A stretch of 64,000 nt of DNA from Tissierella simiarum. Lineage in GTDB: Bacteria; Bacillota; Clostridia; Tissierellales; Tissierellaceae. Below are positions 7,303 through 16,349 of this stretch, in pieces. The notes under the pieces were generated by a model. That model was given only the letters and a program-made list of their open reading frames with translations. It was not told where the DNA came from and did no database searches. The DNA lies in the NCBI RefSeq assembly GCF_018917865.1, contig NZ_JAHLPM010000011.1, positions 1 to 64,000 of the forward strand, read 5' to 3'. The translations under genes and the position numbers were made by a program. How positions within the stretch are numbered: position 1 is the stretch's first letter; each line of letters starts with the position of its first letter.

Positions 7303-7851
7303 ATGGAAAAGTATATTTTAAATAGAGAAGAGGTAGTTTTACTAATTATTGATATTCAAGAAAGATTGGTATCAGCTATGAAGTATGGAAAACAGGTTAT
7401 AGAAAAAACTAGTATGCTTTTATCTGCAGCAGAAGAAATGAATATACCTATATTAGCAACAGAACAATATCCAAAGGGGTTAGGAAAAACTGTTGTAGAA
7501 TTAGATGGAAGACTTGATAAAGCTAGAATTTTTGAAAAAAATAGTTTCACTGCTTATACAGAAGAAATTAAAATTGCTTTAGAGGAAACTAAAAGAAAAA
7601 AAGTTATTATAACTGGTATGGAAACTCATGTATGTGTTTTTCAAACAGTTAGAGACTTACTTGCTGATGGATATCAAGTGTTTATTTTAAATGATGGTGT
7701 TTGCTCAAGAACCAAGAATAATCATTTAAATGGACTTTCCTTAATGCAATCCATGGGAGCAGTTATAACTAATACAGAAAGTGTATTATTTGATTTACTT
7801 AAAATATCGGGAACTCCAGAATTTAAAGTTTTATCAAAGCTAATAAAATAA
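7303..7851 (+). CDS. Isochorismatase-family cysteine hydrolase
   Basis: A 182-residue single-domain protein of the isochorismatase/nicotinamidase (YcaC-like) fold. The catalytic triad is visible as Asp17 (LLIIDIQERL), Lys79 (FEKNSFTAY) and Cys111 (GMETHVCVFQT). The cis-peptide region before the cysteine is normal. Such enzymes hydrolyse small amides or related bonds in the cytosol; the true substrate cannot be read from sequence. The ATG follows AAGGAGTG. The patatin gene lies 60 bp downstream. Confidence 0.85.
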   Translation: MEKYILNREEVVLLIIDIQERLVSAMKYGKQVIEKTSMLLSAAEEMNIPILATEQYPKGLGKTVVELDGRLDKARIFEKNSFTAYTEEIKIALEETKRKKVIITGMETHVCVFQTVRDLLADGYQVFILNDGVCSRTKNNHLNGLSLMQSMGAVITNTESVLFDLLKISGTPEFKVLSKLIK

Positions 7852-7914
7852 ATATAATATTCAATTTCCAGAAATTGGAGGAATTGAAATATAGTATTAA
7901 AGAAGGTGTTATTT

Positions 7915-8790
7915 GTGGGAAAAATTAAACCAGCTTTAGTTCTTGAAGGTGGAGGTATGAGAGGTGCTTATACATCTGGAATTTTAGAGGCATTCATGGA
8001 GGAAAATATTGATTTTTCATATATTATTGGAGTATCAGCAGGAGCTAGCAATGGAGCTAGTTTTATATCTAAACAAAAAGGTAGAAATAAGAAGGTTTTT
8101 GTAGACTATGTATCTCATAAGGAATATTCAGGATTTAAACATTGGATTAGAGAAAAAAGCTATTTTAATATGAAATTCTTATTTGACACTTTACCAAATG
8201 AGCTGCTTCCTTTTGATTATGATAACTTTTTTAGTTCTGAAACTATTTTTAAGATTTGTACAACTAATGGGGAAACAGGTAAACCAGAATATTTTGATAA
8301 AAGAGACATTAAAGATAAGCCAATGTCTAATTTAATTTTACAAGCTTCTAGTAGCTTACCAATTATTTCAATGCCTGTAGAGATTAATGGTATCAAGTAT
8401 TTTGATGGAGGAATTGTAGATTCTATACCAATAAAGAAATCTATAGAAGATGGAAATAAATATAATGTAATAATACTTACTAGGAATAAGGATTACAGAA
8501 AAGGGAAGCAAAAATTAGGATTTTATTTTAGAAGCCATTTAAAAAAATATCCGAAAGTATTAGAAGCCATTGAGAAAAGACATATTGTATACAATCATAC
8601 TTTAGATGAGATTGAAAGATTGGAAAAGGAAGGTCTTATATACATTTTTAGACCTATAGCTACTATTAATGTAGGGAGAATGGAAAAAGACTCAGAGAAA
8701 CTGTTAGATTTATATAATCAAGGATATAAAGAAGCTATGGAACAGATGGATGATTTCAGAAAGTGGATAGCAACTATTTCTAATGAATAA
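7915..8790 (+). CDS. Patatin-like phospholipase
   Basis: A 291-residue cytosolic patatin-family lipid acyl hydrolase (YjjU/RssA-like). The oxyanion loop EGGGMRGAY (residues 11-19), nucleophile motif GVSAG (Ser41) and catalytic Asp in FDGG (Asp164) are intact. The GTG at 7915 is selected because AGAAGGTG lies six bases before it; an upstream in-frame GTG overlaps that site. Its physiological lipid is unknown. The transcript probably ends at the hairpin at 8801, whose 3' arm is also the ribosome binding site of the next gene. Confidence 0.85.
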   Translation: MGKIKPALVLEGGGMRGAYTSGILEAFMEENIDFSYIIGVSAGASNGASFISKQKGRNKKVFVDYVSHKEYSGFKHWIREKSYFNMKFLFDTLPNELLPFDYDNFFSSETIFKICTTNGETGKPEYFDKRDIKDKPMSNLILQASSSLPIISMPVEINGIKYFDGGIVDSIPIKKSIEDGNKYNVIILTRNKDYRKGKQKLGFYFRSHLKKYPKVLEAIEKRHIVYNHTLDEIERLEKEGLIYIFRPIATINVGRMEKDSEKLLDLYNQGYKEAMEQMDDFRKWIATISNE

Positions 8791-8800
8791 AAAAGAATAC

Positions 8801-8854
8801 CTCCTTTCTTAAAGCCATATATATTAATATGATGCTTTAGGAAAGGAGTTTTTT
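8801..8854 (+). terminator. Terminator hairpin that contains the next gene's ribosome binding site
   Basis: CTCCTTTCTTAAAG (8801-8814) pairs with CTTTAGGAAAGGAG (8835-8848) over 14 bp with one G-U, followed by TTTTTT. The downstream arm GAAAGGAG is the Shine-Dalgarno of the GTG start at 8856, so folding would both terminate transcription and hide the ribosome site. Confidence 0.65.
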
Positions 8855-8855
8855 C

Positions 8856-9794
8856 GTGAAGATCAATTTAGATGGAATTAGATTACTAGGAGAAACCCTA
8901 GAGAAAGATAATTTTGAAGAAGAAGAGTTCTATCAATTAATGAAGACTAAAGCAATGAAAGGTTTTATTGAGCATGAAAAAATTTTTAATAAGAAAGTTA
9001 ATAAAATAATTATAAAGGAAGAAATAATAAATACTATTAAGGTAAAGGGATATAAAGATAAGTTTGAATTTCATATAATAAAAGAAAATATTGAGCAGTT
9101 AAAGGAAGATTTAAATTATATAGAAAATAATGAGTATATTATTGTTCATGAAGCTCTTAAAAGAGTTTACAATATTGTACCCAAGCATACAAAGATAAAT
9201 CCTAATATCTATCTTTATGGAGGAGGAATAGATGGAGGATTTACTATTTATAGAAAAAAAGTCTATATTAATTACATAAAGTATATTGGAGATAAAGAAG
9301 AATTTATTAAAGTTCTTAGTCATGAACTATTTCATTGTAGGAAGCTACCTTTAAAAAGTAAATCAAAAACATTTTTTATTTATGATTTCAATTTAGAAAA
9401 ATTTATGTATGAAATTATAGGAAAAGCCCTAGAAGAGGGAATTGCTTCTTTAATACAACATGGACACTATTTTAAAAAAGATGATCCAGTAGGGATGTTG
9501 ACTAATAGAAATTTAGTTTTAGCAGCTGAAGAATTTAATCGCTTAAATGATATTCTTATAACTATAAAATATGGAAGACCAGATTATTATAATATAAAGG
9601 TGTTAAACATATATGTAATAGGCTATTATATAGTAAATTTGTTATATCGTCATTATGGTAAAGAAATATTATTGCCATGGATTGTTAATTATGATTATAA
9701 AGAATTAATAAAAGCTTATATAGAAATAAATAGAGCTAATAATATGTCATCTGGATTTAGTGATGAAATTGAAAAATGGATAATTTCACTATAG
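8856..9794 (+). CDS. Predicted HEXXH zinc protein of unknown function
   Basis: A 312-residue protein starting at GTG behind AAAGGAG. It has a gluzincin-like signature: HELFH at residues 156-160 preceded by a hydrophobic stretch (EFIKVLSHELFH), and EEGIAS about 33 residues later, which could supply the third zinc ligand. The N-terminal 100 residues are charged and helical. No signal peptide or membrane segment is seen, so it would act in the cytoplasm. I cannot assign a named family; DUF2268-like putative Zn proteases have a similar layout. Confidence 0.6.
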   Translation: MKINLDGIRLLGETLEKDNFEEEEFYQLMKTKAMKGFIEHEKIFNKKVNKIIIKEEIINTIKVKGYKDKFEFHIIKENIEQLKEDLNYIENNEYIIVHEALKRVYNIVPKHTKINPNIYLYGGGIDGGFTIYRKKVYINYIKYIGDKEEFIKVLSHELFHCRKLPLKSKSKTFFIYDFNLEKFMYEIIGKALEEGIASLIQHGHYFKKDDPVGMLTNRNLVLAAEEFNRLNDILITIKYGRPDYYNIKVLNIYVIGYYIVNLLYRHYGKEILLPWIVNYDYKELIKAYIEINRANNMSSGFSDEIEKWIISL

Positions 9795-9912
9795 ATTTTT
9801 CTATATATTATCTTATTAAAGTTTCTAAATAAACTACTAAAAGTGTAAATGATGCACTGATTTTTTCTATTTGCATATTCTATTATAATAAGCAAATAAA
9901 GGAGTGGTTGAT

Positions 9913-10521
9913 ATGGAAACTAGAATATTTCCTATTTTAGTAAATACAGCTAAATTAGAAATGGAAAGACTAGTAGTATACTATCCCAAAATAGGTGGAC
10001 TGCCTAATATAGAAATTCAAAATAAAATTAATAATACCATATTAAATAATGTTTATGACCAAATAATTCAACAGGGATATTATGAAAATCCTGAAACAGA
10101 AATAACTGGACTATGGGAACTTAAGAATAATGATAAGGGGATTTTAAGTCTTACTTTAATTAATTATTCTTATTCTGGTGGTGCCCATGGAAATACTATA
10201 GTTAAAGCTTTGACTTTTAATATAGAAACTGGAAGTACTTATCAACTCTCAGATTTATTCAAGCCTGGTGCTAATTATATTAAAGTTTTATCAGAAGAAG
10301 TTGAAGATCAAATTGAAGAAAGAGATATCCCAACATTAGAAAAGTTCACTTCGATTAAACCGAATCAAGATTTTTATATAGCAGATTTGTGTTTAGTTAT
10401 TTTCTTTCAAGTTTATGAAATAACTCCATATGTAGTAGGAATACCTTATTTCCCAATTTCAATTTATGAAATTGAAGATATTATAGATGAAAAAGGACCC
10501 TTAGGAAGGATGTTATCGTAA
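9913..10521 (+). CDS. DUF4163/DUF3298 (RsiV C-terminal-like) protein
   Basis: A 202-residue protein. Residues 1-95 resemble DUF4163 (a VYYPKIGGLPNIEIQNKIN segment), and residues 95-190 resemble DUF3298 (SYSGGAHGNT, FNIETGSTYQLSDLF). In RsiV and PdaC these domains are extracellular, but here there is no signal peptide, transmembrane anchor or catalytic domain. The ATG at 9913 fits AAAGGAG; an in-frame GTG at 9904 overlaps the ribosome site. TATAAT at 9884-9889 may be its -10. The function is unknown and a ligand-binding role is only inferred. Confidence 0.7.
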   Translation: METRIFPILVNTAKLEMERLVVYYPKIGGLPNIEIQNKINNTILNNVYDQIIQQGYYENPETEITGLWELKNNDKGILSLTLINYSYSGGAHGNTIVKALTFNIETGSTYQLSDLFKPGANYIKVLSEEVEDQIEERDIPTLEKFTSIKPNQDFYIADLCLVIFFQVYEITPYVVGIPYFPISIYEIEDIIDEKGPLGRMLS

Positions 10522-10548
10522 AAATCTAGAGAAATCTAGGTTTTTTTA
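10522..10548 (+). terminator. Terminator after the DUF4163 gene
   Basis: AAATCTAGA/TCTAGGTTT pairs over 9 bp with one G-U across a GAAA tetraloop, followed by T7. Confidence 0.75.
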
Positions 10549-10604
10549 TTTAAAATTATTTTAAAAGAATAATGTTTAAATTATAGGGTATATAAAAAAT
10601 AAAA

Positions 10605-10659
10605 TGAAAAATATTTTCAAAATACTTATATTGATATTGAAAAATATTTTCAATATGAT
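10605..10659 (+). promoter_or_regulatory. murQ operon promoter with two MurR/RpiR-type operators
   Basis: TGAAAAATATTTTCA occurs twice, at 10605-10619 and 10638-10652, with centres 33 bp apart (about three helical turns). TTGATA (10631-10636), 17 bases and TATGAT (10654-10659) form the promoter, so the second operator fills the space between -35 and -10. RpiR-family regulators bind TGAAA-N-TTTCA sites, and the operon encodes one (14099-14950). Confidence 0.7.
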
Positions 10660-10705
10660 ATTATTGTATATAGAATAGTTAAATTTTGCTAAAAGGAGGA
10701 TGTAT

Positions 10706-11605
10706 ATGGAACTAGGTAGTCTTATTACAGAACAAATAAATGAAAATACTAAAAATATTGATAGAGCCACAACTTTAGAGATGGTAAGAATGATTAATGA
10801 TGAAGATAAGAAAGTTGCTTATGCTGTTGAAAAAGAGCTAGAGAATATAAGTAGTGCAATAGATATAATCGCTAAAAAGATAGAAGAAGGTGGAAGGTTA
10901 ATCTATATGGGGGCTGGAACAAGTGGAAGATTGGGAATCTTGGATGCATCTGAATGTCCCCCAACTTATGGTGTAAATCCAGAATTAGTTCAAGGATTAA
11001 TAGCAGGTGGACATACTGCAATGTTTAAAGCTGTTGAAGGATCAGAGGATAGCAAAGAGTTGGGGATAGAAGATTTAAAAATCATAAATCTTAATTCTAG
11101 GGATGTTTTAGTAGGCATAGCTGCTAGTGGAAGAACTCCTTATGTAATTGGAGGGTTAACTCATGCTGATAAAATAGGTTGTCCTACTATAAGTATAACC
11201 TGTAATCCAAATTCAGAAATGTCCAAGCTTTCTAAGTTGTCAATAAGTCCAATAGTAGGACCAGAAGTAGTATCTGGGTCTACTAGAATGAAAGCTGGTA
11301 CAGCTCAAAAGATGGTATTAAATATGTTATCAACAGGTGTGATGATAAAACTAGGAAAGGTATATGGCAATTTAATGGTTGATGTTCAAACCAATAATAT
11401 TAAACTTATAGAGAGAGCAAAAAGTATAATAATGCAAGCCACAGATGTATCAAGAAAAGTAGCAGAAGAATATCTAGATATAGCAGAAAATGATGTAAAA
11501 CTAGCAATTTTAATGATTATTACAAATGTTTCTAAGGAGGTGGGGATAGAATTATTAGAGAAACATAAAGGTTATTTAGCAAAAGCCATCGATGATGCAA
11601 AATAA
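10706..11605 (+). CDS. murQ: N-acetylmuramic acid 6-phosphate etherase
   Basis: A 299-residue SIS-domain enzyme that splits the D-lactyl ether of MurNAc-6-P to GlcNAc-6-P and lactate in the cytosol. Family motifs are clear: [20 protein letters not shown] with its catalytic Glu, [11 protein letters not shown], and [14 protein letters not shown]. The length equals that of known MurQ proteins. The ATG at 10706 is chosen over the ATG at 10700 because AAAGGAGG ends right at the latter. It is the first gene of the murQ-murP-mupG-murR operon. Confidence 0.95.
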   Translation: MELGSLITEQINENTKNIDRATTLEMVRMINDEDKKVAYAVEKELENISSAIDIIAKKIEEGGRLIYMGAGTSGRLGILDASECPPTYGVNPELVQGLIAGGHTAMFKAVEGSEDSKELGIEDLKIINLNSRDVLVGIAASGRTPYVIGGLTHADKIGCPTISITCNPNSEMSKLSKLSISPIVGPEVVSGSTRMKAGTAQKMVLNMLSTGVMIKLGKVYGNLMVDVQTNNIKLIERAKSIIMQATDVSRKVAEEYLDIAENDVKLAILMIITNVSKEVGIELLEKHKGYLAKAIDDAK

Positions 11606-11624
11606 ATATAAGGAGGAATGGGAA

Positions 11625-12977
11625 ATGAGCGACAAAATAAAAGATATTGCTAATAGTATTTTACAAAATGTTGGTGGTGAAGAAAATATTAAAAGTTTTG
11701 AAAACTGCATGACAAGAGTAAGACTTATATTAAAGGACAATTCAAAGCTTGATAAGAAAAGTCTTGAAAAAGTTGAAGGGATAATGGGAGTTGTAGAATC
11801 TGGAAAACAAATTCAAGTTATTGTAGGACCAAGTGTTGCTACCAAAGTTTCAGATTATATTAGAGAAAATACTAAGTTAAATGTAAAAGATGCCCCAGAG
11901 TTTGGTCAAGCTGATGAAGTAAAAGCTCAAGTTAAATCAAAATATAAGGCACCATTAAGTGATACCTTTAAGAAGATAGCAGATATATTTATACCTTTAA
12001 TACCAGCATTTATTGGTTCAGGACTTATAATGGGAATTAACAATATTTTAGTATCCAAAGAGATAGTAAAAAATCCAAATATAACTGGACTATTAGGAGT
12101 TTTCGCTGGAGCTGTATTTGGATATATGGCAATAATGGTTGGTATGAATGCTGCTAGAGTTTTTGGCGGTTCTCCAGCAATTGGGGGGTTAATGGCTGGT
12201 ATTACAATATCACCTGGACTAGCTAATGTTGAATTGTTTGGAAAAGCTTTATTACCAGGACGTGGAGGTATTATAGCAGTACTTTTAGTAGTTTGGTTTT
12301 CATCTTTAATCGAAAGAAAACTAAGAAAAGTTATACCAGAAACATTAGAACTAATATTTACTCCTTTATTAACTGTATTGATATCTGGGTTTGCAGCTGT
12401 TTTAATACTACAGCCTATAGGCGGAACAATTTCTGATGCTATAGGTGCAGCGGTTACAACTGCAGTAGAAGGTGGAGGTCCTATTGTAGGAGCTATTTTA
12501 GGAGGAACTTTCCTACCACTAGTAATGACTGGTTTACATCAAGGATTAACTCCTATTCATGCTGATTTATTGTTAAAAAGTGGTGTTAATACATTATTAC
12601 CAATCCTTGCTATGGCAGGAGCAGGACAAGTTGGTGCAAGTATAGCCGTTTATGTTAAAACAAAGAATCAAAGGTTGAAGAAAACGGTTGCCAGTGCATT
12701 GCCCGTTGGAATACTTGGTATTGGTGAACCATTGATCTATGGAGTTACCTTGCCGTTAGGCAAACCTTTTATTGGAGCTTGTATAGGTGGAGCTGTAGGT
12801 GGCGGAATTATAGCAGCTTTTAAAGTCGGTGCTATAAACATGGGATTATCAGGTCTGCCACTGGCTACTTTAATTCAATCTAATCAAGTAATATATTATC
12901 TATTAGGTATATTGGGAGCATATGTTGGCGGATTTATAGCAACTTATCTTATTGGATTTAATGATCCTATTGAATAA
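11625..12977 (+). CDS. murP: PTS N-acetylmuramic acid transporter, EIIBC
   Basis: A 450-residue membrane permease that imports and phosphorylates MurNAc or a MurNAc-containing disaccharide. The N-terminal EIIB domain carries the phosphorylated Cys in ENCMTRVRL (residue 28). The rest is a glucose-superfamily EIIC with about ten membrane segments, including the GLHQGLTPIH and GIGEPLIYG motifs. No EIIA is fused, as in other MurP proteins, so a glucose-type EIIA such as the one at 44691 would be needed. The start at 11625 follows AAGGAGG 20 bp after murQ. The assignment rests on context as well as sequence. Confidence 0.88.
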   Translation: MSDKIKDIANSILQNVGGEENIKSFENCMTRVRLILKDNSKLDKKSLEKVEGIMGVVESGKQIQVIVGPSVATKVSDYIRENTKLNVKDAPEFGQADEVKAQVKSKYKAPLSDTFKKIADIFIPLIPAFIGSGLIMGINNILVSKEIVKNPNITGLLGVFAGAVFGYMAIMVGMNAARVFGGSPAIGGLMAGITISPGLANVELFGKALLPGRGGIIAVLLVVWFSSLIERKLRKVIPETLELIFTPLLTVLISGFAAVLILQPIGGTISDAIGAAVTTAVEGGGPIVGAILGGTFLPLVMTGLHQGLTPIHADLLLKSGVNTLLPILAMAGAGQVGASIAVYVKTKNQRLKKTVASALPVGILGIGEPLIYGVTLPLGKPFIGACIGGAVGGGIIAAFKVGAINMGLSGLPLATLIQSNQVIYYLLGILGAYVGGFIATYLIGFNDPIE

Positions 12978-12995
12978 AAAATAAACAATAAAACA

Positions 12996-13023
12996 ATACA
13001 AGGTAGGACATCCTACCTTGTAT
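12996..13023 (+). terminator. Intercistronic hairpin after murP
   Basis: The 12-bp stem ATACAAGGTAGG/CCTACCTTGTAT has a 4-base loop. The tail (TCATATT) is not U-rich, so it may be a partial terminator or an mRNA processing/stability element within the operon. Confidence 0.5.
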
Positions 13024-13052
13024 TCATATTAAAAGATTTAGGAGGGACAACT

Positions 13053-14096
13053 ATGATTGGAGTTTCAATTTATCCAGGTATGGATAGTTCTATAGAAGAA
13101 ATATTAGATTATATGAATAAAGCTTACTCTTTAGGTATAAAAACCTTATTTACTTCTGCTCATATTCCAGAAGTAAAGGAGAATTTTCTTAAAGATTTTA
13201 AGAAAGTTTTAGAAGAAAGTTCGAGGTTGGGTTTTACTTCTATTGTAGATATATCTAAGAACTACTTTGATGAATTAGATATGAGAAAGTATAAAATTGA
13301 TTATTTAAGATTAGACTTTGGATTTACCATTGAAGAAACAGCTAAAATATCTAAAGAATATGACTTCGGTATTTCAGTCAATGCTACAACACTAACAGAA
13401 GAAGAAATAAGTGAATTTATTAAGTACGGAGGAAATGTAGAGAAGATAAATGCATGCCACAATTATTATCCAAGAAAAGACACTGGAGTTTCAGAAGAAC
13501 TTTTTATTGAAAAAAATAAATTCTTAAAGAAGTTTGGAGTAAAAACTCTAGCTTTTGTTCCATCTCAATATAGAAGAAGGGGTCCGATGTACGAAGGATT
13601 GCCGACATTAGAAAAACACAGATATTTGAACTCGATGATTTCAGCTCAACATCTAATGAATCTAGGGATAGATTATGTTATAGTTGGAGATGAAATGGCT
13701 TCTGATGAAGAACTAAAAAACCTTTCAGCTTTAAAGAAAGATACCATCTTATTACCTATTAAATTGCTTAACAACTTAACAGAAGTAGAATTAGATTTAA
13801 TAAATAGATCTCATACTAATAGAATGGATCCTGGTGAATATGTAATTAGGTCACAAGAATCTCGACTAATTAAAAAAGGAAAAATTATTCAAAATAATAT
13901 TGTTAATCGAAGAAAATATTACTTAACTATTGATAATGAATTATATGGAAGATATGAAGGAGAATTGCAGATCTTAAAGAAAGACTTTGAGGCAGACAAT
14001 AGAGTAAATGTTATTGGGGACTGTTCAGAAGGTAGTATATTAATAGATAATTTAAAACCAGGGGATAAATTTAAGTTTCATATATTGGAGGATTAG
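13053..14096 (+). CDS. mupG: 6-phospho-N-acetylmuramidase (DUF871)
   Basis: A 347-residue DUF871 protein: an N-terminal TIM-barrel (MIGVSIYPGMDSSIEE, LRLDFGFT, AHIPE, INACHNYYPR) and a C-terminal beta-rich domain. MupG of Staphylococcus aureus, the characterised member, cleaves MurNAc-6-P-GlcNAc inside the cell, and the gene sits there in the same mupG-murR-murP-murQ group. The enzyme would feed MurNAc-6-P to MurQ and free GlcNAc to the kinase at 15013. The start follows GGAGGGACAACT, and the next gene begins two bases after the stop. Confidence 0.9.
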   Translation: MIGVSIYPGMDSSIEEILDYMNKAYSLGIKTLFTSAHIPEVKENFLKDFKKVLEESSRLGFTSIVDISKNYFDELDMRKYKIDYLRLDFGFTIEETAKISKEYDFGISVNATTLTEEEISEFIKYGGNVEKINACHNYYPRKDTGVSEELFIEKNKFLKKFGVKTLAFVPSQYRRRGPMYEGLPTLEKHRYLNSMISAQHLMNLGIDYVIVGDEMASDEELKNLSALKKDTILLPIKLLNNLTEVELDLINRSHTNRMDPGEYVIRSQESRLIKKGKIIQNNIVNRRKYYLTIDNELYGRYEGELQILKKDFEADNRVNVIGDCSEGSILIDNLKPGDKFKFHILED

Positions 14097-14098
14097 TA

Positions 14099-14950
14099 AT
14101 GGATATATTTCTAAAACTACACGAGATGGAAGAACAATTAACAAAATCAGAACAAAAGATTTCGCAATGTATTTTAGATAACTCTGAGGAAATATATAAT
14201 TATTCAATAAAAGAATTTGCAAAAGAATGTAATACAAGTCCAGCAAGTATAGTTAGGTTTTGTCATAAATTAGGTTATGATGGTTTTCAAGAGTTTAAAA
14301 TAAACCTAATTAAAAATGTAACTAATTCACAGTATAAGGAAAACAACATCTATGAAGATGTATCTGTAGAAGATGATATTGAGGATATTATCAATAAAAT
14401 AACTATGATAAATATAAAATCTATAGAAAATACAAAAACACTACTAGATAGAAAACAGTTAGAAAAAGCTATAAACTCTTTAGATGAAGCTAAAAATATA
14501 TATTTATTTGGAGTAGGGGCATCAGGATTAGTAGCTATGGATTTTCAACATAAGTTAATGAGAATCAATAAAAAAGCTTTTATGTATTTAGATAGTCATA
14601 GTCAGCTAGCTTCGGCAGTAAATATAGAAAAGGGGGATGTAGCTGTAGGGATTTCTCATAGTGGGAAAACTTTAGAAGTATTGAAAGCTATCATGGCAGC
14701 AAAAGAAAAAGGAGCAAGAACTATTTCTATAACTAAATATGGAAATAATCCTGTAAGTAGTGCAGCAGACATGAAACTTTGGGTTGGAGATATAGAGAAA
14801 AATTTAAGAATTGGAGCCATTGCTTCTCGTATAGCACAGTTGACTTTAATCGATATATTATTAATTGGCTTATCCAAAAAGAACTTTGAAGTTGTTTCTA
14901 AAATTCGTATGGATTCTAGTTTAATAGTAAAGGATCTAAAAGTAAAGTAA
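14099..14950 (+). CDS. murR: RpiR-family transcriptional regulator MurR
   Basis: A 283-residue regulator with an N-terminal RpiR helix-turn-helix (residues 1-75; FAKECNTSPASIVRFCHKLG) and a C-terminal SIS sugar-phosphate domain (about 110-250; GVGASGLVAMDFQHKLMR, GISHSGKTLEVL). MurR proteins repress MurNAc genes and are released by MurNAc-6-P. Two RpiR-type operators flank the murQ promoter at 10605-10652, so autoregulation of the operon is likely. The ATG follows GGAGGATTAGTA two bases after mupG. Confidence 0.88.
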   Translation: MDIFLKLHEMEEQLTKSEQKISQCILDNSEEIYNYSIKEFAKECNTSPASIVRFCHKLGYDGFQEFKINLIKNVTNSQYKENNIYEDVSVEDDIEDIINKITMINIKSIENTKTLLDRKQLEKAINSLDEAKNIYLFGVGASGLVAMDFQHKLMRINKKAFMYLDSHSQLASAVNIEKGDVAVGISHSGKTLEVLKAIMAAKEKGARTISITKYGNNPVSSAADMKLWVGDIEKNLRIGAIASRIAQLTLIDILLIGLSKKNFEVVSKIRMDSSLIVKDLKVK

Positions 14951-15012
14951 ATCAGCTTATAAAAAAAGTTCATATATTCTATAAATAATATAAGTAAATA
15001 TGGAGTGATGAT

Positions 15013-15981
15013 ATGGAATATATTATTGGGATTGACGGAGGTGGAACTAAGACCAAAGGCTATATATCAGATAGTAGTGGTAATATATTAGGCAGTGCTT
15101 TTAGTGACACATCTAATTATTTATCAGCTGGAATAGATAAGGCTGAAGATTCCTTAAATTGTGTGATTACAAAGCTCTGTGAAAAACAGAATATAGAAAA
15201 AAATCAAATTGGACTAATATCCTTGGGATTAGCTGGAGCAGGTAGAGAGAAAAGTGAAAGTATTATAAGAGATATGATAAAAAATATTGGGATAAATGGA
15301 GAAGTTATATTAAACAACGATGCTTATATAGCACTTGTAGGAGCCCATGGGAAAGAGGAAGGGATTATAACCATTAGTGGAACAGGTTCCATATCTCTAG
15401 GATCTGATGGAGCAGGAAATTTAATTAGAGCTGGTGGTTGGGGACATATATTAGGAGATGAAGGTAGTGGATATTATTTTGCTAGAGAAGGTCTTATAGC
15501 TGTATTAAAACATGAAGATGGTAGAGGGAATAAAACTGTTATTAAAGAGAAAGTGTTTAATTATTTAAGCATAAAAAAGATAGATAGTTTAATAGAATAT
15601 GTTTACAATAATTTGACTATGAAAAATCTTATCTCTGATCTATCTCCATTAATAATTGAATCGGCAGAAGAAGGGGATATAGTAGCTAATATCATAATAG
15701 ATAAAGGCTTAGATGAATTAATAGTCATGACATCAACTATTAGGAGTAAATTGAGTGAGACAAAAGATGTAGCATTGGCAGGAGGAGTATTCGAAAAGTC
15801 TCAATTAGTTAAATCTAAGTTTATAGAAAGGTTACAGTTAAAAGATCCTTCTTTACAAGTAATAGATAATAAGTATGACAATTCTGTTGGCTCTCTTATA
15901 GTTGGTTGGAAAAAAAGGAAGATAAATTATAATGATAAAAAAATATCTGAACAAATTAAAAGAGTCTTAGAATATAAATAA
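15013..15981 (+). CDS. murK: BadF/BcrA-type N-acetylglucosamine/N-acetylmuramic acid kinase
   Basis: A 322-residue ASKHA-fold kinase. Seen are the phosphate-1 loop IGIDGGGTKTKGY at the N-terminus, GLAGAGRE, the phosphate-2 loop TISGTGSISLG, GGWGHILGDEGSGYY and the adenosine loop ALAGGVF. MurK of Clostridium acetobutylicum, of the same family, phosphorylates both MurNAc and GlcNAc at O6. The context favours that role: GlcNAc freed by MupG would be salvaged here. The start is an ATG behind GGAGTGATGAT. Substrate choice between GlcNAc and MurNAc is inference. Confidence 0.8.
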   Translation: MEYIIGIDGGGTKTKGYISDSSGNILGSAFSDTSNYLSAGIDKAEDSLNCVITKLCEKQNIEKNQIGLISLGLAGAGREKSESIIRDMIKNIGINGEVILNNDAYIALVGAHGKEEGIITISGTGSISLGSDGAGNLIRAGGWGHILGDEGSGYYFAREGLIAVLKHEDGRGNKTVIKEKVFNYLSIKKIDSLIEYVYNNLTMKNLISDLSPLIIESAEEGDIVANIIIDKGLDELIVMTSTIRSKLSETKDVALAGGVFEKSQLVKSKFIERLQLKDPSLQVIDNKYDNSVGSLIVGWKKRKINYNDKKISEQIKRVLEYK

Positions 15982-16031
15982 TTTCTAATATAAATTATTT
16001 ATAGAATACTTTAAAAAGGGGGTGTTGGAAT

Positions 16032-16337
16032 ATGATGAAAATTATAATGGTGTGCTCTGGTGGCATGTCTAGCTCTATAGTTGTAAATACAATTAAAAAA
16101 GAAGCAGAAAAAGAAGGGATAGACATAGAGATCAAGGCAGTAGGAACAGGGGAATTTGCAGATAAGATAAAGGATGGATGGGATTTAGTCTTAGTAGCTC
16201 CTCAAGTACGCCATAGACTAGATAGCTTTGAAGAACAAGCAAAAGCGGCAGGTATACCTATAGAGGTTATACCACCTCAGAGTTATAGTCCACTTGGAGG
16301 GACAAAGTTAATAACGCAGGTCAAAAAATACTTATAA
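16032..16337 (+). CDS. PTS lactose/cellobiose-type EIIB
   Basis: A 101-residue stand-alone EIIB with the active cysteine in IIMVCSGGMSSS near the N-terminus and the full P-loop around it. It transfers phosphate from the EIIA (17674) to the sugar carried by the EIIC (16350). It opens a three-gene EIIB-EIIC-EIIA set directly behind murK, so the substrate is probably a GlcNAc- or MurNAc-containing disaccharide such as chitobiose; this is inferred from context only. Confidence 0.88.
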   Translation: MMKIIMVCSGGMSSSIVVNTIKKEAEKEGIDIEIKAVGTGEFADKIKDGWDLVLVAPQVRHRLDSFEEQAKAAGIPIEVIPPQSYSPLGGTKLITQVKKYL

Positions 16338-16349
16338 GGGGGAAGTATA

